From Linnemannia hyalina (Eukaryota > Mortierellomycota > Mortierellomycetes > Mortierellales > Mortierellaceae), in assembly GCA_019671135.1 (NCBI GenBank), contig JAHRHY010000002.1:186001-250000 (forward strand): a stretch of DNA of 64,000 nt. Direction: 5' to 3'. Shown here one piece after another: positions 23,739-35,889 of this stretch. Below the pieces are notes generated by a model. That model saw nothing but the letters and a program-made list of their open reading frames with translations, did not search any database and was not told the origin of the DNA. Position 1 is the stretch's first letter; each line of letters starts with the position of its first letter. The position numbers and the translations under genes were made by a program.

Positions 23739-23767
23739 CGCTGTTGTTGTCGTTGTTGTTGTTGTTT
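23693..23767. repeat. Interrupted GTT trinucleotide tract
   Basis: About 25 TTG/GTT units span 75 bp, with two short interruptions containing TCG. Read on the minus strand in one frame it would encode poly-Thr/Ala, but nothing else supports coding. Confidence 0.95.
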
Positions 23768-24464
23768 TCTTTCTCTCCACCAAAAGAACACAAGGCACAA
23801 ATTGTCCCGGCGCCCTCATTAAAATTAGGTTGCCTTTATTCATTGAATCGAGTGGTTGTTTGAATAGAGACGTTTTCAAGTTCTCCCCTTCTTTTTTTTT
23901 CTTCCCAGCGGAGAGGCAATTGGATTAGAATGGATGGTGCCCCTTCTTCAGTACTCTCTCTTCCTAACTTTCTCCCCCTATCAGTGGGTTCAACTCAATG
24001 GGACTGGATTGCATTGGACTGCATTGGGCAACCATGCGTTTTGCGAGAGATGAGGTGTGAAAACAAAAAAGAAAGGGGGTTGGTTGATTGGCTTTGGCTG
24101 TTCGTGACGATGATGATGAGGAGAGGAGGAAAATGGCCGAGGAAAGGAAGGAGACAGACTGACAAGGGCAAAGACGAAGGGGTCTGTTAAGGAGAATTAA
24201 AGCAAGGGTTGAAAAGGTAGCAGCATGGGCGATGGATTGCAAGGTGTATGTGTGAGTGAGTATGATGCGTGTGCATGTGTGCAGATGTGCATGTGTTGTT
24301 GTGTATGTGTGGGAGTAAAGTGTATGTGTTAGCGAAGCGAAGAGGAGAGACGGAAGAACATCCATCGAGGCTGAAGAGTGTCTCTTGACCCATACATTTT
24401 TCATCAACGACAAGAGACAAGAGAGACGAGAAAGGAGGACATCCCATCCCCCATTTGAATGCTC

Positions 24465-24496
<32 letters not shown>

Positions 24497-25035
24497 CTTC
24501 TCTTTCCTCTTTTCCTCTTTTCCTCTTTCTCCCTTTTCCATTCTCTCCTCGTTGTTGGTCGCCTTCTCTTCTCTCCTCTTGACCCTATCCTATCCTCCGT
24601 CTTTATCCTCTCCCTCATTTTCTTTATTATCGTCTACACACTCTATCTATATCATCCCATCTCCCACTCCTCTCGACTTCTCTCTATTAACGGCTCTCTA
24701 TCGTCCAGAACATTCACGACCCCTCCTTCTCCTTTGTCATCTCTCTTACCACCTTCACTTTCTCCACTCTCTCAACTCCCCACTCTGTTACCCTCCTCCT
24801 CCTCCTCCCTCGCCCGCACCTTGTTCCTCCTTCGACAGCAACAATACACAAACCTCACTCATACAACTTCGCACTTTCCCCGTTCATTCTTCATCTGTTT
24901 CACTTTACTTACTCACTTGACCATCAACAGCACATATACCCCCCTTTGACACAACAACAGCCCTGCAGCAGCCGAGCAGCAAACGCCAAGACAAAGGAAC
25001 ATTCAGCAACAACAACAACAATAAGCAATTCGACA

Positions 25036-28000
25036 ATGACAGGTGTCTCTGACTTCTCGGCAAAGGTGTCAAGACATGTCTCCCAACGGCTCTATACCTC
25101 GATCGCTCCCCTCACTGAGGCCAATCTCTACCGACACACTATCACCGTAAGTCTCTCTCCTTCTCTTTCTTCCGAGGAGAATAAGGAATATGCCTTTCCC
25201 CTTCTCCCGTTCCTATGCTATCCTTACCATTGTACTAGCCCTATTCTCGTTCTTGTTCTCCCCATTGAACCCGCCCGCTCGAACCCTTGCCCCCCGTTTT
25301 CTGTCAATTACCCTTCTTTCGATGCCATACATACCCCCGTCCTCCTTCTCCATTATCTTACCCCCTTGCAACCCAAACTATGTCCTTTCATAACCCCCTC
25401 TGAAAGACAGTGTAACACCTCCAAAAAAAAAAGAAGGGGACCATTGGTATTGCTATGTTTATCTTTGTCTGTGTCTGGATGCATGTCTGATGTTCGATCA
25501 CCGTGGTGTCAGACAGACAGACAGACAGACAGAGATAGAACACGACCAATCATGGCATGGCATGATCATATACGCCCACAGGGACAGTGCTTTTGCTTGT
25601 CTTTGCTTACACCACCTACTCAAATAGAAGGAAAAGTGTATGGAGCGAAAAAAAACAACAACAGCATGGGCTGTATGAGTATGCGCATACCATTGGGAAA
25701 AAAGAGGATGGATGGATGGCACACTGTCTACCATGCACACTCTTTTTGTTTGAATCAGATCTCTCATCTACAAAATAACAGCTGATCATCGTTATTAACT
25801 CCACCTTCTCTTGTCGTCTTGACTTGCTCTTGTTGGCTGCTGTTGGTGTTCTGCTGGACGTGTGTTTTCCCTTTTGGAATTGACACCAAATAGAGCCCGC
25901 CCTCGCAAGATGCCAAGCTGAAGCACATCCTTGGATACGTCGAGTTACAGCGCGAGCTCATCGCACTCGAAGAAGATCTCTATCGCAGCGTAACAGACAA
26001 GGGCCATTGGCACAACACTACCAACAACAACTCTTACACAAACAACAACATCGAGTTACACAGCTCTCAACTTGCTCCACACAACAAGGACACACAATAC
26101 CATGATGACGAGACTATCGACCAATTCGATCTCATATATAGCCAAAGTCTACCCCAACAACAGCCTGCTGCTCTCGTCCACCGCCGGTCTCTTACCAGTT
26201 CGTACCACCAGCGCAAGAACAGCTCACCAAACCCATACACATCACCACAACAGCAACAACGACACACACCACCTCCTCTCCCCTCTCCTGCACTCTATAT
26301 GCAGCAACATCATCAACAACTCAATCAATCTCGACCTGCACAGCAACAACAACAGTCCACAACAGGAACCCCTGCACAACGCCATCTCGATAATATTCCT
26401 GATGGTTTGGACCCAACCATGGCCCTCCCGAGAGCCCTTCCAAGGACCAAAATGACCCATCACGATCAAACACTCTATCGCGACTCCTTTTACTCGGGGA
26501 TTGGCCAAGAAACTGATTGGCGACAATTAGAGGAGCTGGACCCGGACTCTCTTGCGGGCATCCACCTCTATGGCGACACCAGTGATCTCCAACCACACGC
26601 CGCGTCCCAACAACAACAGCAGCAACGACAACAGCAACCCTCACCTGCCGCAGCATCCTCACCCTTGAACAAATACCCAACCTATGAATTCACACCCGAC
26701 CCCGCACCAAGGAACAGTGATTGGCAGCATGAGCGGCATCTTCAGCAGTTACAGCAACAGGCCATCCTCAAACAGCTTCAGTGCCCGGATGATGAGGATA
26801 AAGATGATGAGGGCGAGGCCAAGGTACAAATGGCGACGAGGCTCCATCGTCGTCAACACTCGATCGCCCAGGCCCAGCAGTTACAGTTTGAGCAGCAACA
26901 CCAGCAACATCAGCGTCAATTAGTGTCGCCCCCGCCGACTTTTATCGAGAAGGAGAAGAAGGCTGGTCGGTTCTCGTCTCGGTTCTCGTTCTTAACCCGT
27001 CGTCGTCAGCATTCTCAACCTCAGCCTGAGCATCAGCGCAGCGATAGCATGCCAAATGCGTCCAAAGAGCCCTGGTTGAATGATTTTGGGAACAAGTCTG
27101 GTGGACCCGACCGTCTCAACACTTTGGGACATCGTCGTAGCGGGAACCAGTTAGTCGTCGCCACCGCAGGAGGAGGAGGAGCATCACCATCACCACTCTC
27201 GTTCTCGGGAGGTCCCGGCGCAACGACGCCTATTGAGGAGGAGCAAGAGCAGGTCCAAGAGGAGGGGTTCCCAGTCAAGAACAAGAGCCGAGTCAAGCAG
27301 ATGTTCAGGGATGTGTTTGGAATCTCGAAGAAGAAGTGTCAGTCGCCCGATCTTGCCTTCCGGGACATCTCTCTACCATCGACCCATATCCGGTCGTCCT
27401 CGACACCCGCGCACCAGCATCAACAGTTGTATGGCCACCCTCAGCATTTGGATCCTTCTATCAACAGTCAGTACCATTACTCGACTGCCGTCGCCCAGCG
27501 CAGGGGACTCATTACCCCTGTCTCGAGACCTGACACCGCCCAATCTAGCTACCGTAATAACAACGACAACACCAGCAACAACAGGAACCAGAACAACAAC
27601 AGCAACAACAGGAGTCGAGCCCGCGAGAGCCTTGTAGACCCTGTGCAGCAGCTTGGGTTCCAGAAGATGGAATTTGACGAGGACTGTGATCTCCTTGGTG
27701 GCAGCGGCGCCTTCCCTGAGGGACAAAACGCCTATGGCCAGACTTCTTTGACCCCACCCCCAGCATCGTCAGTCCTCCGGCACTCGACGTCTCCCCACCG
27801 CAGTTTCTTGAGTGGTGCGGCAGAGTACGAACCCGTCTTGATCACTGCCTCCGCTGCCAACACTATGTTTCAGCAGCAGCAGCCTCAGGGTGGGGCGGTT
27901 GTTGGAGGACGAACTAACAGAACGTCAGGTCCACCTTCGCAGTTGACCAACACCTCGCCCACGTCCAAGGACTATGTCGATAGTGGTGATTCCACTGGCG

Positions 28001-28398
28001 GGCTTGAGCAGCCTTATACCACTACAGCCTCGAACGCCACCACCCTCAACCAACACCACACCACCAACACCAACACCAACACCACTGCCACCGCCACCAT
28101 CAAAGGCGGAAGCATCTACAGCCAACAACAGCCCCAACAGCCCTGCCTCTACAGCTCACCAGTGGGAGGAGGAGGTCAGCATCAGAAATCGCTTTCTTAT
28201 GACTATGATCAGGCGATGACCATGTCGACGTACGATAACGGTCCTACGATTGTGTCGATGGCGCAGGTGCAGAAGGTTGATTTGGAGGGTCTGCGACAGA
28301 GTCATGGACATTATTCTCTTCATCACCATCATCATCAAACACCGCCTTCGCATTCCCATCATCTGGGCATGGTTGCTGTCGAGTCTCCCTTTGCCTAA
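25036..28398 (+). CDS. Gln/Ser-rich protein of unknown function
   Basis: Exon 1 (25036-25146) and exon 2 (25894-28398) are joined by a 747-bp phase-0 intron, giving 871 residues. The first 80 residues look folded: a helical segment (SAKVSRHVSQRLYTSIAPL), then DAKLKHILGYVELQRELIAL, an amphipathic coiled-coil-like stretch that the intron interrupts. The rest is mostly low complexity with poly-Gln, His and Asn runs. Two short basic islands stand out: KKAGRFSSRFSFLTRRR, and KNKSRVKQMFRDVFGISKKK near the middle. The tail is His-rich. I recognise no domain. Such disordered proteins with basic islands are often signalling adaptors or transcription-associated, but nothing specific can be claimed. The start follows a long pyrimidine leader. 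The open frame throughout exon 2 and the matching phases support the model. Confidence 0.75.
25510..25533. repeat. CAGA tetranucleotide repeat inside an intron
   Basis: About six CAGA units lie within the 747-bp intron of the Gln-rich gene. Confidence 0.9.
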
Positions 28399-28854
28399 GC
28401 CGTTGGTCAGGAAGGGGGGGGAGTGGTCTGGACTCAGACCGAGGCGCAGTGCAAAAAGCAAAGCAAAAAATTCATCCACTCTCAGTCAACTCCGCACAAA
28501 CACTTTGTATATACCACATCCAACATCTTTTTTTTTTTAAACCACATTCATTGCATGCATTTGAAAACGAAACCTCACAGGAGATTTGTACAAAAATTAA
28601 AAACGGCACATTTATGCCAATGTATCATAACAAGTAAAAAAAAAGACTATGAGTGTATGCTCGTGTGTGCTCGTATGTGTGGTCTGGTATTGAAAAAAAA
28701 AAGAGAATGCCATGCATGGATTAGAAATGAGATATGGTCGGAGGAAATAAAACGAGATGAAAAATAAAATAAAATAAAATAAAATAAAATATGATGCTTA
28801 ATGGCATGAATGATGTAATTGGCATGACTGAAAGACAAGAAAATAACGTGTCTT
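28399..28854. other. Convergent intergenic spacer with AAAAT repeat
   Basis: The spacer separates the ends of two convergent genes. It contains six AAAAT units (28761-28790) and several A- and T-runs that could serve as polyadenylation context for both. No gene. Confidence 0.7.
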
Positions 28855-30809
28855 TTACAACAGTGCGGCAAGAACCGCACCAACAATGGTGATGACAACC
28901 AAACGACCACCAACACCACCTTCACCGACGGCATGGATCAAGGATCTAGGAACAGCACCACTAGCAAAAGACGCCTCGGCATCCGACGCCCCACCTTTGG
29001 ACTTCCTCACAACCCTCTTCACCTTGTCCGGTGTCCCTGGGACCACCTTAAACCCCAACTGAGCCTCCAACCCCTTCGTCCTCTCCTCAATCCAAAACCG
29101 CACCCCCAGATTCATATCCTTCACCCCTCCCATCGCCAAACTATTGTGAAAATCCGCCTCCGTCCAACTGTTCGTCTTGCCCGGGTATTTTGATCTGTCG
29201 ATTGCATCGTCCCATGCGACATCCCTTGCGAGCATCTTCTCGTAGGCCTCGATCCGGGGGAAGAGTGCTTCGGGTTTGAAGGCATAGGAAACGATGTCGC
29301 GGAGGGTTTGTTCGAACCGTTTGTTGAGGTCTGGGGAGCGGAGGATTAATTTTGAGATCATGGGACGGTCATGGGTGGAAAAGTCGGCATAGGTCTGGTA
29401 GGTGGTCAGAATCTCGGTTGGGTCGCCGTCTCCAAAGGTGCCGTCGAAATCTGTCGAGATCCATTGCCATTTGCGGAGGGTTGGGTTAAAGTAGATGAAG
29501 TAGTTCGATCCGGACCACCAGTAGGCGTCCCAGGATCCAGCGAGGTATTCCATAGCCATGTTGCGGAGGAATCCGTCGACGTCCAGGCGGGACTCCCAAT
29601 ACTGTCCTCCGTCCATGGTGAGCGGGTCGAAATCCTCGAGGTCCTTCATGAGTTGGATGAGCTGGGTCATAGGGGCGGTGACAGGGTTGGATCCCAGAGT
29701 CTTCATCTTGTAACAATCCGCCGGGTATGCCTCTGCAGTCAGACCAAGATACTTCAGATCCCCCTGCGTCTCAACCAAAGGTGCATTCATCTGCCACAAC
29801 GACCCCTTGACAACATTCCCGTCTCCATGGTGCACCGTCTGCTTCAAAAACGAACTCCCCACATCATCCACCATCAAATACAACCCCACAGCCTTCGAAT
29901 TCATATAAACCCTCACCCAACTCCCTTGCTGCGTCGGAACCCCCACGGCGTTCAACACATCAATATACAACTTTTCCCTGATCATCGTCGGATCCGAAGA
30001 CTCACTCCTCAACTTGACACTCGGCCTCGAAAAGAATGTCTGATTCTGCGGGGCCGTTGTATCGAACTCCAACTTGATCGCCTGCTTGTTAAACTCCATA
30101 CTCGACTTGCCACTGATCCCCACCGTAATATTTCGAACCGAATGGACCAACTTATCGTTAATGTACCGGAAATCCACCTGCATCGGTTTGGCCTCCTGGG
30201 GCGCCATCAACATCCCCTCCCACAGGCCCGCATCGCCCGTCAAATGAATCGTCGCCACGACTCCATCATCAAATACCTTGGTCTTGCTCATCTCCCATGG
30301 CTCATAAACCAAGGGCACCAAGGGCACCTTCGTATCCGTGACCTCCCTCTCAAACACCTCATACAACGTCTGGATCGCTGTCGGATCTTGGAGAGTACGT
30401 GTGAAATCTTCAAAGAGGATGGGGTTGCCGGCGGCGTCGAGTTTGACGTATTTGTATGGGGTTGTTGCGGTGGCGCCCGGGACGATGGCGGACCAGAGGG
30501 GGAAGGTGGTGGTAGAGGTGGTGAGTTTTGTGATGGGTCCGATGGGGGAGGTGAGGAGTTGGACGCCAAAGCTGCCGGTTTCTGTATCTGGGTATCCTAC
30601 GACATTGTATGTCACTATCATTGAACATATTGGGAGAGGAAGCGGCGTTGCGTTGAAGAGGTGTTAGATGTGATTCCAGAGATCAGAAAATAAGAGAGGG
30701 GGAATGTATAGCTTTGGCATTCTCGGTACATGCTGTCAAACTCACCATCAGCGAGGGCGTAGGTTGCCAAATAGGTCAGCCCCAGGAGTAATGTCCGTCT
30801 CGTAGACAT
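28855..30809 (-). CDS. CotH-family surface protein, predicted GPI-anchored
   Basis: Exon 1 (30809-30746) encodes a signal peptide (MSTRRTLLLGLTYLATYALA). After a 131-bp phase-1 intron, exon 2 (30614-28855) completes 607 residues. The mature start VTYNVVGYPD is typical of fungal CotH proteins. The CotH domain follows and includes GKSSMEFNKQAIKLEF, then EYLAGSWDAYWWSGSNYFIY and WISTDFDGTFGDGD. This family of spore-coat kinase-like proteins includes the Mucorales invasins. The C-terminus has a small-residue stretch and a hydrophobic tail (GRLVVITIVGAVLAALL), as expected for GPI attachment. The MGQTNDGAYRD-type peptide described for Mucorales CotH3 is not seen. Role on the cell or spore surface is inferred. 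The acidic DFDGTFG block is a candidate metal-binding site, but kinase activity is not shown by sequence alone. Confidence 0.9.
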
Positions 30810-33130
30810 GTCCGTGTATTGTCCTGTCGTGTAGGTAGGAAGTAGACCAAATAGGGAAATGCAGATAGATATCAAAAATGAACGAGGTGCAGGCCAGAAG
30901 TAGGTGGATGGAGAGGTGCAGGGTGATTGGTGGTCAGGAAATTGTAGATCAGAAGAATGCGTAGAAAGAGAAGGGAGGAATGGGGAAAGGAAAAGAGATA
31001 AAACGAACCAACGGGTTCTGTCAATGTGAGGGATGGGAAGGAAGAGAAGGGAAGGGAAGGGAAAGAGACGTGGAGGTGAAACCAGGTGGAATTGCAGGCC
31101 TCTTATTACTTGCAGGAGAACAACATGAAGGACAGGGGAGCAAGCAGAAAAGGAAAAGTGGATGAAAGGAAAGAAGAAGAGAGAGAAGAAAGAAAAAGAA
31201 AACAAACGAAGGAATGGAAACAGGAAGACAAAGGACAGGAAAAAAACGACCAAGGAAGCAAAACAAAGAGAAGGACAAGTGCGTGCACTGTGAGCAATTG
31301 TCAACTAGGAGGGCATATGAAGAGAGGTCGTGTGCCTTGTCCGTTTCGTATCAGCGAGCATACATAAGCGCAATGCGCTGTGCGTCGGCCGTACGAACGC
31401 AGGACGTGGCATAAAGAAATGCAAAGATCTACGATGGACGGTGTCTCGCCTGAGTATCTTCCTCTGTTTGCTCACCGCCATTTCCTTGATACCTTCTCCC
31501 ACCGCCTGTGCCGGCGCTCTTCGAAATGTAAGGCAATCCTTGTCAGACGACAATTTCAATGAAAGTAAGGGGAGGACAACCATAAGAAAAACGGAGGCTT
31601 TCCTTTCTCTCTTTGTCTTCATTTTCATTGCTCTCTTCCCCTCTGAAGACATCAGACACGAACCACCTCGGTAAGAGAGTCAGCGAACCAGGTTTTTTCT
31701 GTTGCTACGCCAAACTAGGAGGTGGAAAAAAGGGTGGAAGGTGTCGCGAATTGTCTCTTTTCTGGCACGAGGATATGGTACTCCATTGACTTGTAGGGCT
31801 CTCGCTTTATTTGCTTTTTGCTTCCTTGTTGAGACACCGTCGGATGGATGGATAGTCGAGGATCGAAATACCGAACGCGCAGACCCCACCACACTGTCTG
31901 GCAAAGTTTGAGAAAGAAAAAAAAGCGAAAGAAAACAAGGGACACAGAAACAAAAGAGAAGGAAAAAAACACCCAAATCCTGTTTTTATTGGGTGTACGG
32001 TGTTTGGATGGGTTAGACATTTTACAAAAGGGAGAGCAGCACACCCGATCCAGGCAACGGTAAAGTGTTCAGAGCCTTGGTCGCCAAAAGACAGTGAGCG
32101 GTGTCCAGCCAGGCGCAGGAAAGTGTACACCATGACTGCGCGAAAGGGGGGGAAGGCTCTCCGGAAGAGAAAAAAGGAAGAGGAGAATTTTTCATTCAGC
32201 AGAAGAGGAAAAAATAAACAAGAAGCCAAAAGTGTTTGGTCAATCAAGGGGGCAACATATCAACGTTAAGCTCAATTGCTTTGTTCATTATTTTTTTGAT
32301 TTGAAGAAAAGATAAAAGAAGAGTTTGTTACTCAAGAACCCGGTCGGGATCCCAGAGCATCATCATCAGAGCAGTAGTATGTGTGGGGTCAGAAATGCCT
32401 TTTTGTAATCATTCAAGTTGAATATAATACAAGTATTGAATCATCATTGAAAAATAAATGTTTGAAGATCTCCTTGGAGAAACTTCTTACAGATATAGTC
32501 AATACTACTGATGATAAGGATAAAAAATGTTCACGGTTGGTCAGTCCTTTTATAGTCTGGGAGAGTGGGACTGTTAGAAAAGGACGGGTCCGAGGGGCTG
32601 GGAAGGGAGTAGAAAAGGTGTGAAAGGAGAAGGCAGGGGATATGGGGACGGGTTTGAGCGGGCGACAAATCTTTTTTTGTGTGTTTGGATTTTGTTGTTT
32701 TCATTGCTTTGGCAAATGAAAGAGTGTGACGGCTTGCTAGTTGATGAGCTTGCCCTGTTGTTGTTCCTTGATGTTCCTCAGATCATGTCCGACATGGACG
32801 GGGATCCAAAAAGCGATAGGACAGACTCTCCGATAGCTTTCTACAAAAAAAAAAATTGTTCGTAGTCTAGCCAGTTCCCCCCTTCTTTCTAGAAAAAAAT
32901 CGAACGGAAGGATCCGAGCAAACAAAAAGAGAGCAGACAGCAAAAAAAACACCCTCGGAATCAATTGTCTCCTTTTGTCCTTGCACTCCCGATCCTGACT
33001 TGCAAGAAGCCAACTTCACCGCCCTAGGACCTCAGTGGTGGTCATCAATCGCTGTTTTGTTTATTAGTATTCTCTAACGATGACTCCTTCCTCATATCGT
33101 AACCGTATTGCCCACCCTTGTTGCCTATGT
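30810..33130. other. Intergenic, CotH leader and gene-free DNA
   Basis: 30820-31300 is pyrimidine-rich on the minus strand, matching the usual leader of a minus-strand gene. 31300-33130 contains only short overlapping frames with no recognisable domains. No supported gene. Confidence 0.6.
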
Positions 33131-34955
33131 CTAGTGGTTGCGGACGACAAAGTCAACTGCCTGGGCAAAATACTTGACATTCTTCGAGTTCAATCCAGCC
33201 ATCGAGATGCGTCCATTATCCGTGAGGTAGACATGGTACTTCTCCTTCAGGACCTTGACCTGAGGCGTCGTCAGACCAGTGAAGGAAAACATGCCAATCT
33301 GGTCAACGATATGGTTCCATGTGCCCGGTGTGCCCAGCTTGACCAACTCATCATAAAGAACCTTCCGCATGTCAATAATCCTGTTGGCCATAGTCAACAG
33401 GTTCTGCTCCCACTCCCCATAAAGGGTCTCGTTGCTTAACACCGCGCTGACGATCCTAGATCCATACGCGGGAGGGTTAGAGATGACAGCGCGCTGGGCC
33501 TTGGCGATCTGGGACTCGATCCTGTTCTTGACTTCGACCGACCTCGCGACAATAGTCAAGTTGCCCGCCCGCTCCGAGTACAGACCAAAGTTCTTGGAGA
33601 ACGACTGGGCGATAAACATCTCGAACCCGCGCTCGACAAAGTATCGGACAGAGTAGGCATCCTTGTCGAGACTTCCCGACGCAAAACCTTGGTAGGCACA
33701 GTCAAAGAACGGGAAGTGACCCTTGGCCTCCATCACATCTGCAATCTGACGCCATTGGTCGTTGGTCGGGTCGACTCCTGTAGGGTTGTGCGCGCAAGGG
33801 TGGATCAGGAAGATGGAGCCGTTGGGCGCTGACTGCATAGTGCCGAGCATACCCTTGAGGTCGAGGCCCTTGGTGGCAGGGTGCCAGTAGGGGTACTCGA
33901 GGACTTGCATACCCACTCCCTCAAAGATGGCACGGTGGTTCGCTAAAATAGTCATCGTAAATGAAAAGTGTGCATGTGCATGCGTAAGTAACTGTGGGTC
34001 AAAACAAATTACCCTATTCGCCCAACAATTATCGCTTTTGTGGGTTGCAAAGCTCGTGGTGGTCCGGTCGGCATCCGCTGCAAACACATTATCCGGACAG
34101 GATAAAATTGTGAGAACAAGAGGAAGTAGGCAAGTGCCAAGGTTGACAGACTAAAGTGCACAAAGCGACGGACTCCCGATCATGTTTATCCCTCCCTGAT
34201 AAGGATCCAAAAACAATGTCGACAAATGGCTAGAGGAAAGAGAAAAGTGAATATGCAACAGAAACATACCCCAGGTGGGCTTGGAGATGTAACAGGCGGC
34301 ATTCTTGATGGGGTAGTGTTTTGAGAGAAAGTGTGCACCAGTGTAGACTGCCCCTGTTCCAGAGATACACTGGGCTGCACCGGTGCGATCCTCCGCAATG
34401 GCCTTCGAGTTGGCTCCAAGGATCAACTTGACAGCAGCCTTGCGGAATGGCTCGAGTCCCAGAATTGGCAGGTATTCGTGGTCCAAGTTGTCATCCTCCA
34501 CCATGATGTGGTCCGCCTAGGCGAACAAAGAGAGACATGAGAATGATATCGTTAATGAGAAGTTAAAATGAGCCTTGCAGCAAGGCATGAAGATTGAGAA
34601 ACAAAAGTCAATTCATACCTTTTTCACGACGGGGAGGACCCATGGTTTGCCTTCTTCGGTGCGATATGCACCAACACCGAGGTTGACTTTTCGAGCATCA
34701 GAATCGGCCTTGTAGGACGATGTAAGTGCGAAAATGACATCGGCGGGTGCTCCTTGGACTTGCTCAAAGAACGAGGCTACATCAGCGATAAAAGTTAAAG
34801 TAGGAGGGCGCTGTCAGATATCTGGACAATAGCGGCCAAGGGACGATGCATGCAACAATGAGCTCTTGTTGGTTACGTTTGTCTGCCTTCTTGACGATAT
34901 GGCTGCTGAGCTGCTGGAGTCTGAGGGCAGGGGTATGCTGTGTGCTGCTTGACAT
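33131..34955 (-). CDS. Aspartate aminotransferase (class I, PLP-dependent)
   Basis: Four exons (34955-34877, 34776-34619, 34516-34270, 33942-33131) encode 431 residues. The enzyme exchanges amino groups between aspartate/2-oxoglutarate and oxaloacetate/glutamate. Diagnostic residues are present: NPTG at 214-217, Asp242 and Tyr245 (FDCAYQGFASG) contacting PLP, and Lys278 in SFSKNFGLYSERAG forming the Schiff base. The 28- and 36-residue spacings from Asn214 to Asp242 to Lys278 equal those of the well-studied pig enzyme. The N-terminus (MSSSTQHTPALRLQQLSSH) carries only one Arg and no strong presequence, so a cytosolic form is likelier than mitochondrial. Splice phases 1, 0, 1 agree throughout. 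The last intron is comparatively long (327 bp). Downstream a short spacer leads to unannotated DNA. Confidence 0.95.
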
Positions 34956-35889
34956 GGTGTGTGTATATACGAGAATGTGTAGTGCGAAGAAGAGGAGAGG
35001 GTGATGAGTTATGAATGAACGAATGAACGAATGAAAGGAGGACGAGGAATCAGTTGCCCTTTTCTTTAGTGTTGTTGTGCCAAAGTGAACCGGTCTTCAA
35101 CATGCGCGTGTCGAAGGGAGAGGGACACCCTTTCTTTCCTTGTCATTACGCACACGCCCTTAATTTCCTGTTGAATGAAAAAAATGTATTACTCTCGTGT
35201 AGGAAAGAAAGCAGCTGTCAGACCGACACCGAATCGGATCCGAAGCCATCTGCTCGCTTCGATCACACCCTGTTCCTGTACACACTAGCGCAGCAAATAC
35301 GCCACTAGTAGTGGCACAGCTCTGAAAACTTTTCTTCAACCACTTCCAATTGTTGTTCCCGTCATTGCCGACACTCCAGGCACACAGGCAGGCAACGTAG
35401 AGAGCAAACGTCCAGATGTCCAGAGCCTCAGAGATTCATCCCTATCTTGTTGTAGCAAAAGTCTATGACCCTAGCAAAAGGAGGCATATGTTGACTTTCT
35501 TTTGCTGCAGGAAGGCACGACTACGCTAATTGATCAACCTAATGCCTCGTGTTCCCTCTGGTCTCTGCTTTTGTGAGAAAACAAGAAAGGCATTGTTGTA
35601 CTCAACAGTGTGCCATGGTCTTCTAGGACGTAGAGATACGGCTATGGAGCAGCCCAGGTATTATCGCCTTGTTCTCCTAAATGATTTCATACAGCCCTTG
35701 GGTCGGATCATGTCAGGCAAAGAATAAATAACCGATGTGGCTGGACTCCTCTTTCACACCCTGAACTTTTTTTTGTTTTTACGCGTTTTCTCACAACAAC
35801 AAACAAGTGTTCTCTTATTTCTATCTTTCTTAATCATCCCACTCTCACCATCACCCCTCCACTACCACTCTCTTTTTCAGTGTCTTCTT
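34956..35889. other. Intergenic upstream of the transaminase
   Basis: A GAATGAAC-type short repeat lies at about 35013-35036. No gene is supported. 35790-35885 is pyrimidine-rich on the plus strand and ends in an AG just before the relic at 35.89 kb, so it may be that relic's former leader. Confidence 0.5.

Larger units (their letters stand above)
20052..25035. other. Long gene-poor region rich in simple repeats
   Basis: 20150-20300 is pyrimidine-rich on the minus strand and probably forms the HAP2 leader. No gene is supported from about 20450 to 24450. The region holds a GAT repeat (21400-21419), a CCATG-type run (22320-22352), a GTT tract (23693-23767) and many short frames of biased composition. 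24455-24940 is a dense C/T tract leading to the start at 25036. Confidence 0.6.

Noticed and set aside
23175..23879. A 234-codon minus-strand frame containing a poly-Thr run
   Set aside because: The frame is created by the GTT microsatellite; flanking residues have no coding character.
29371..30624. A 417-codon plus-strand frame opposite the CotH gene
   Set aside because: It is antisense to a confidently identified CotH domain, has Arg/His/Leu-rich composition and matches no family.
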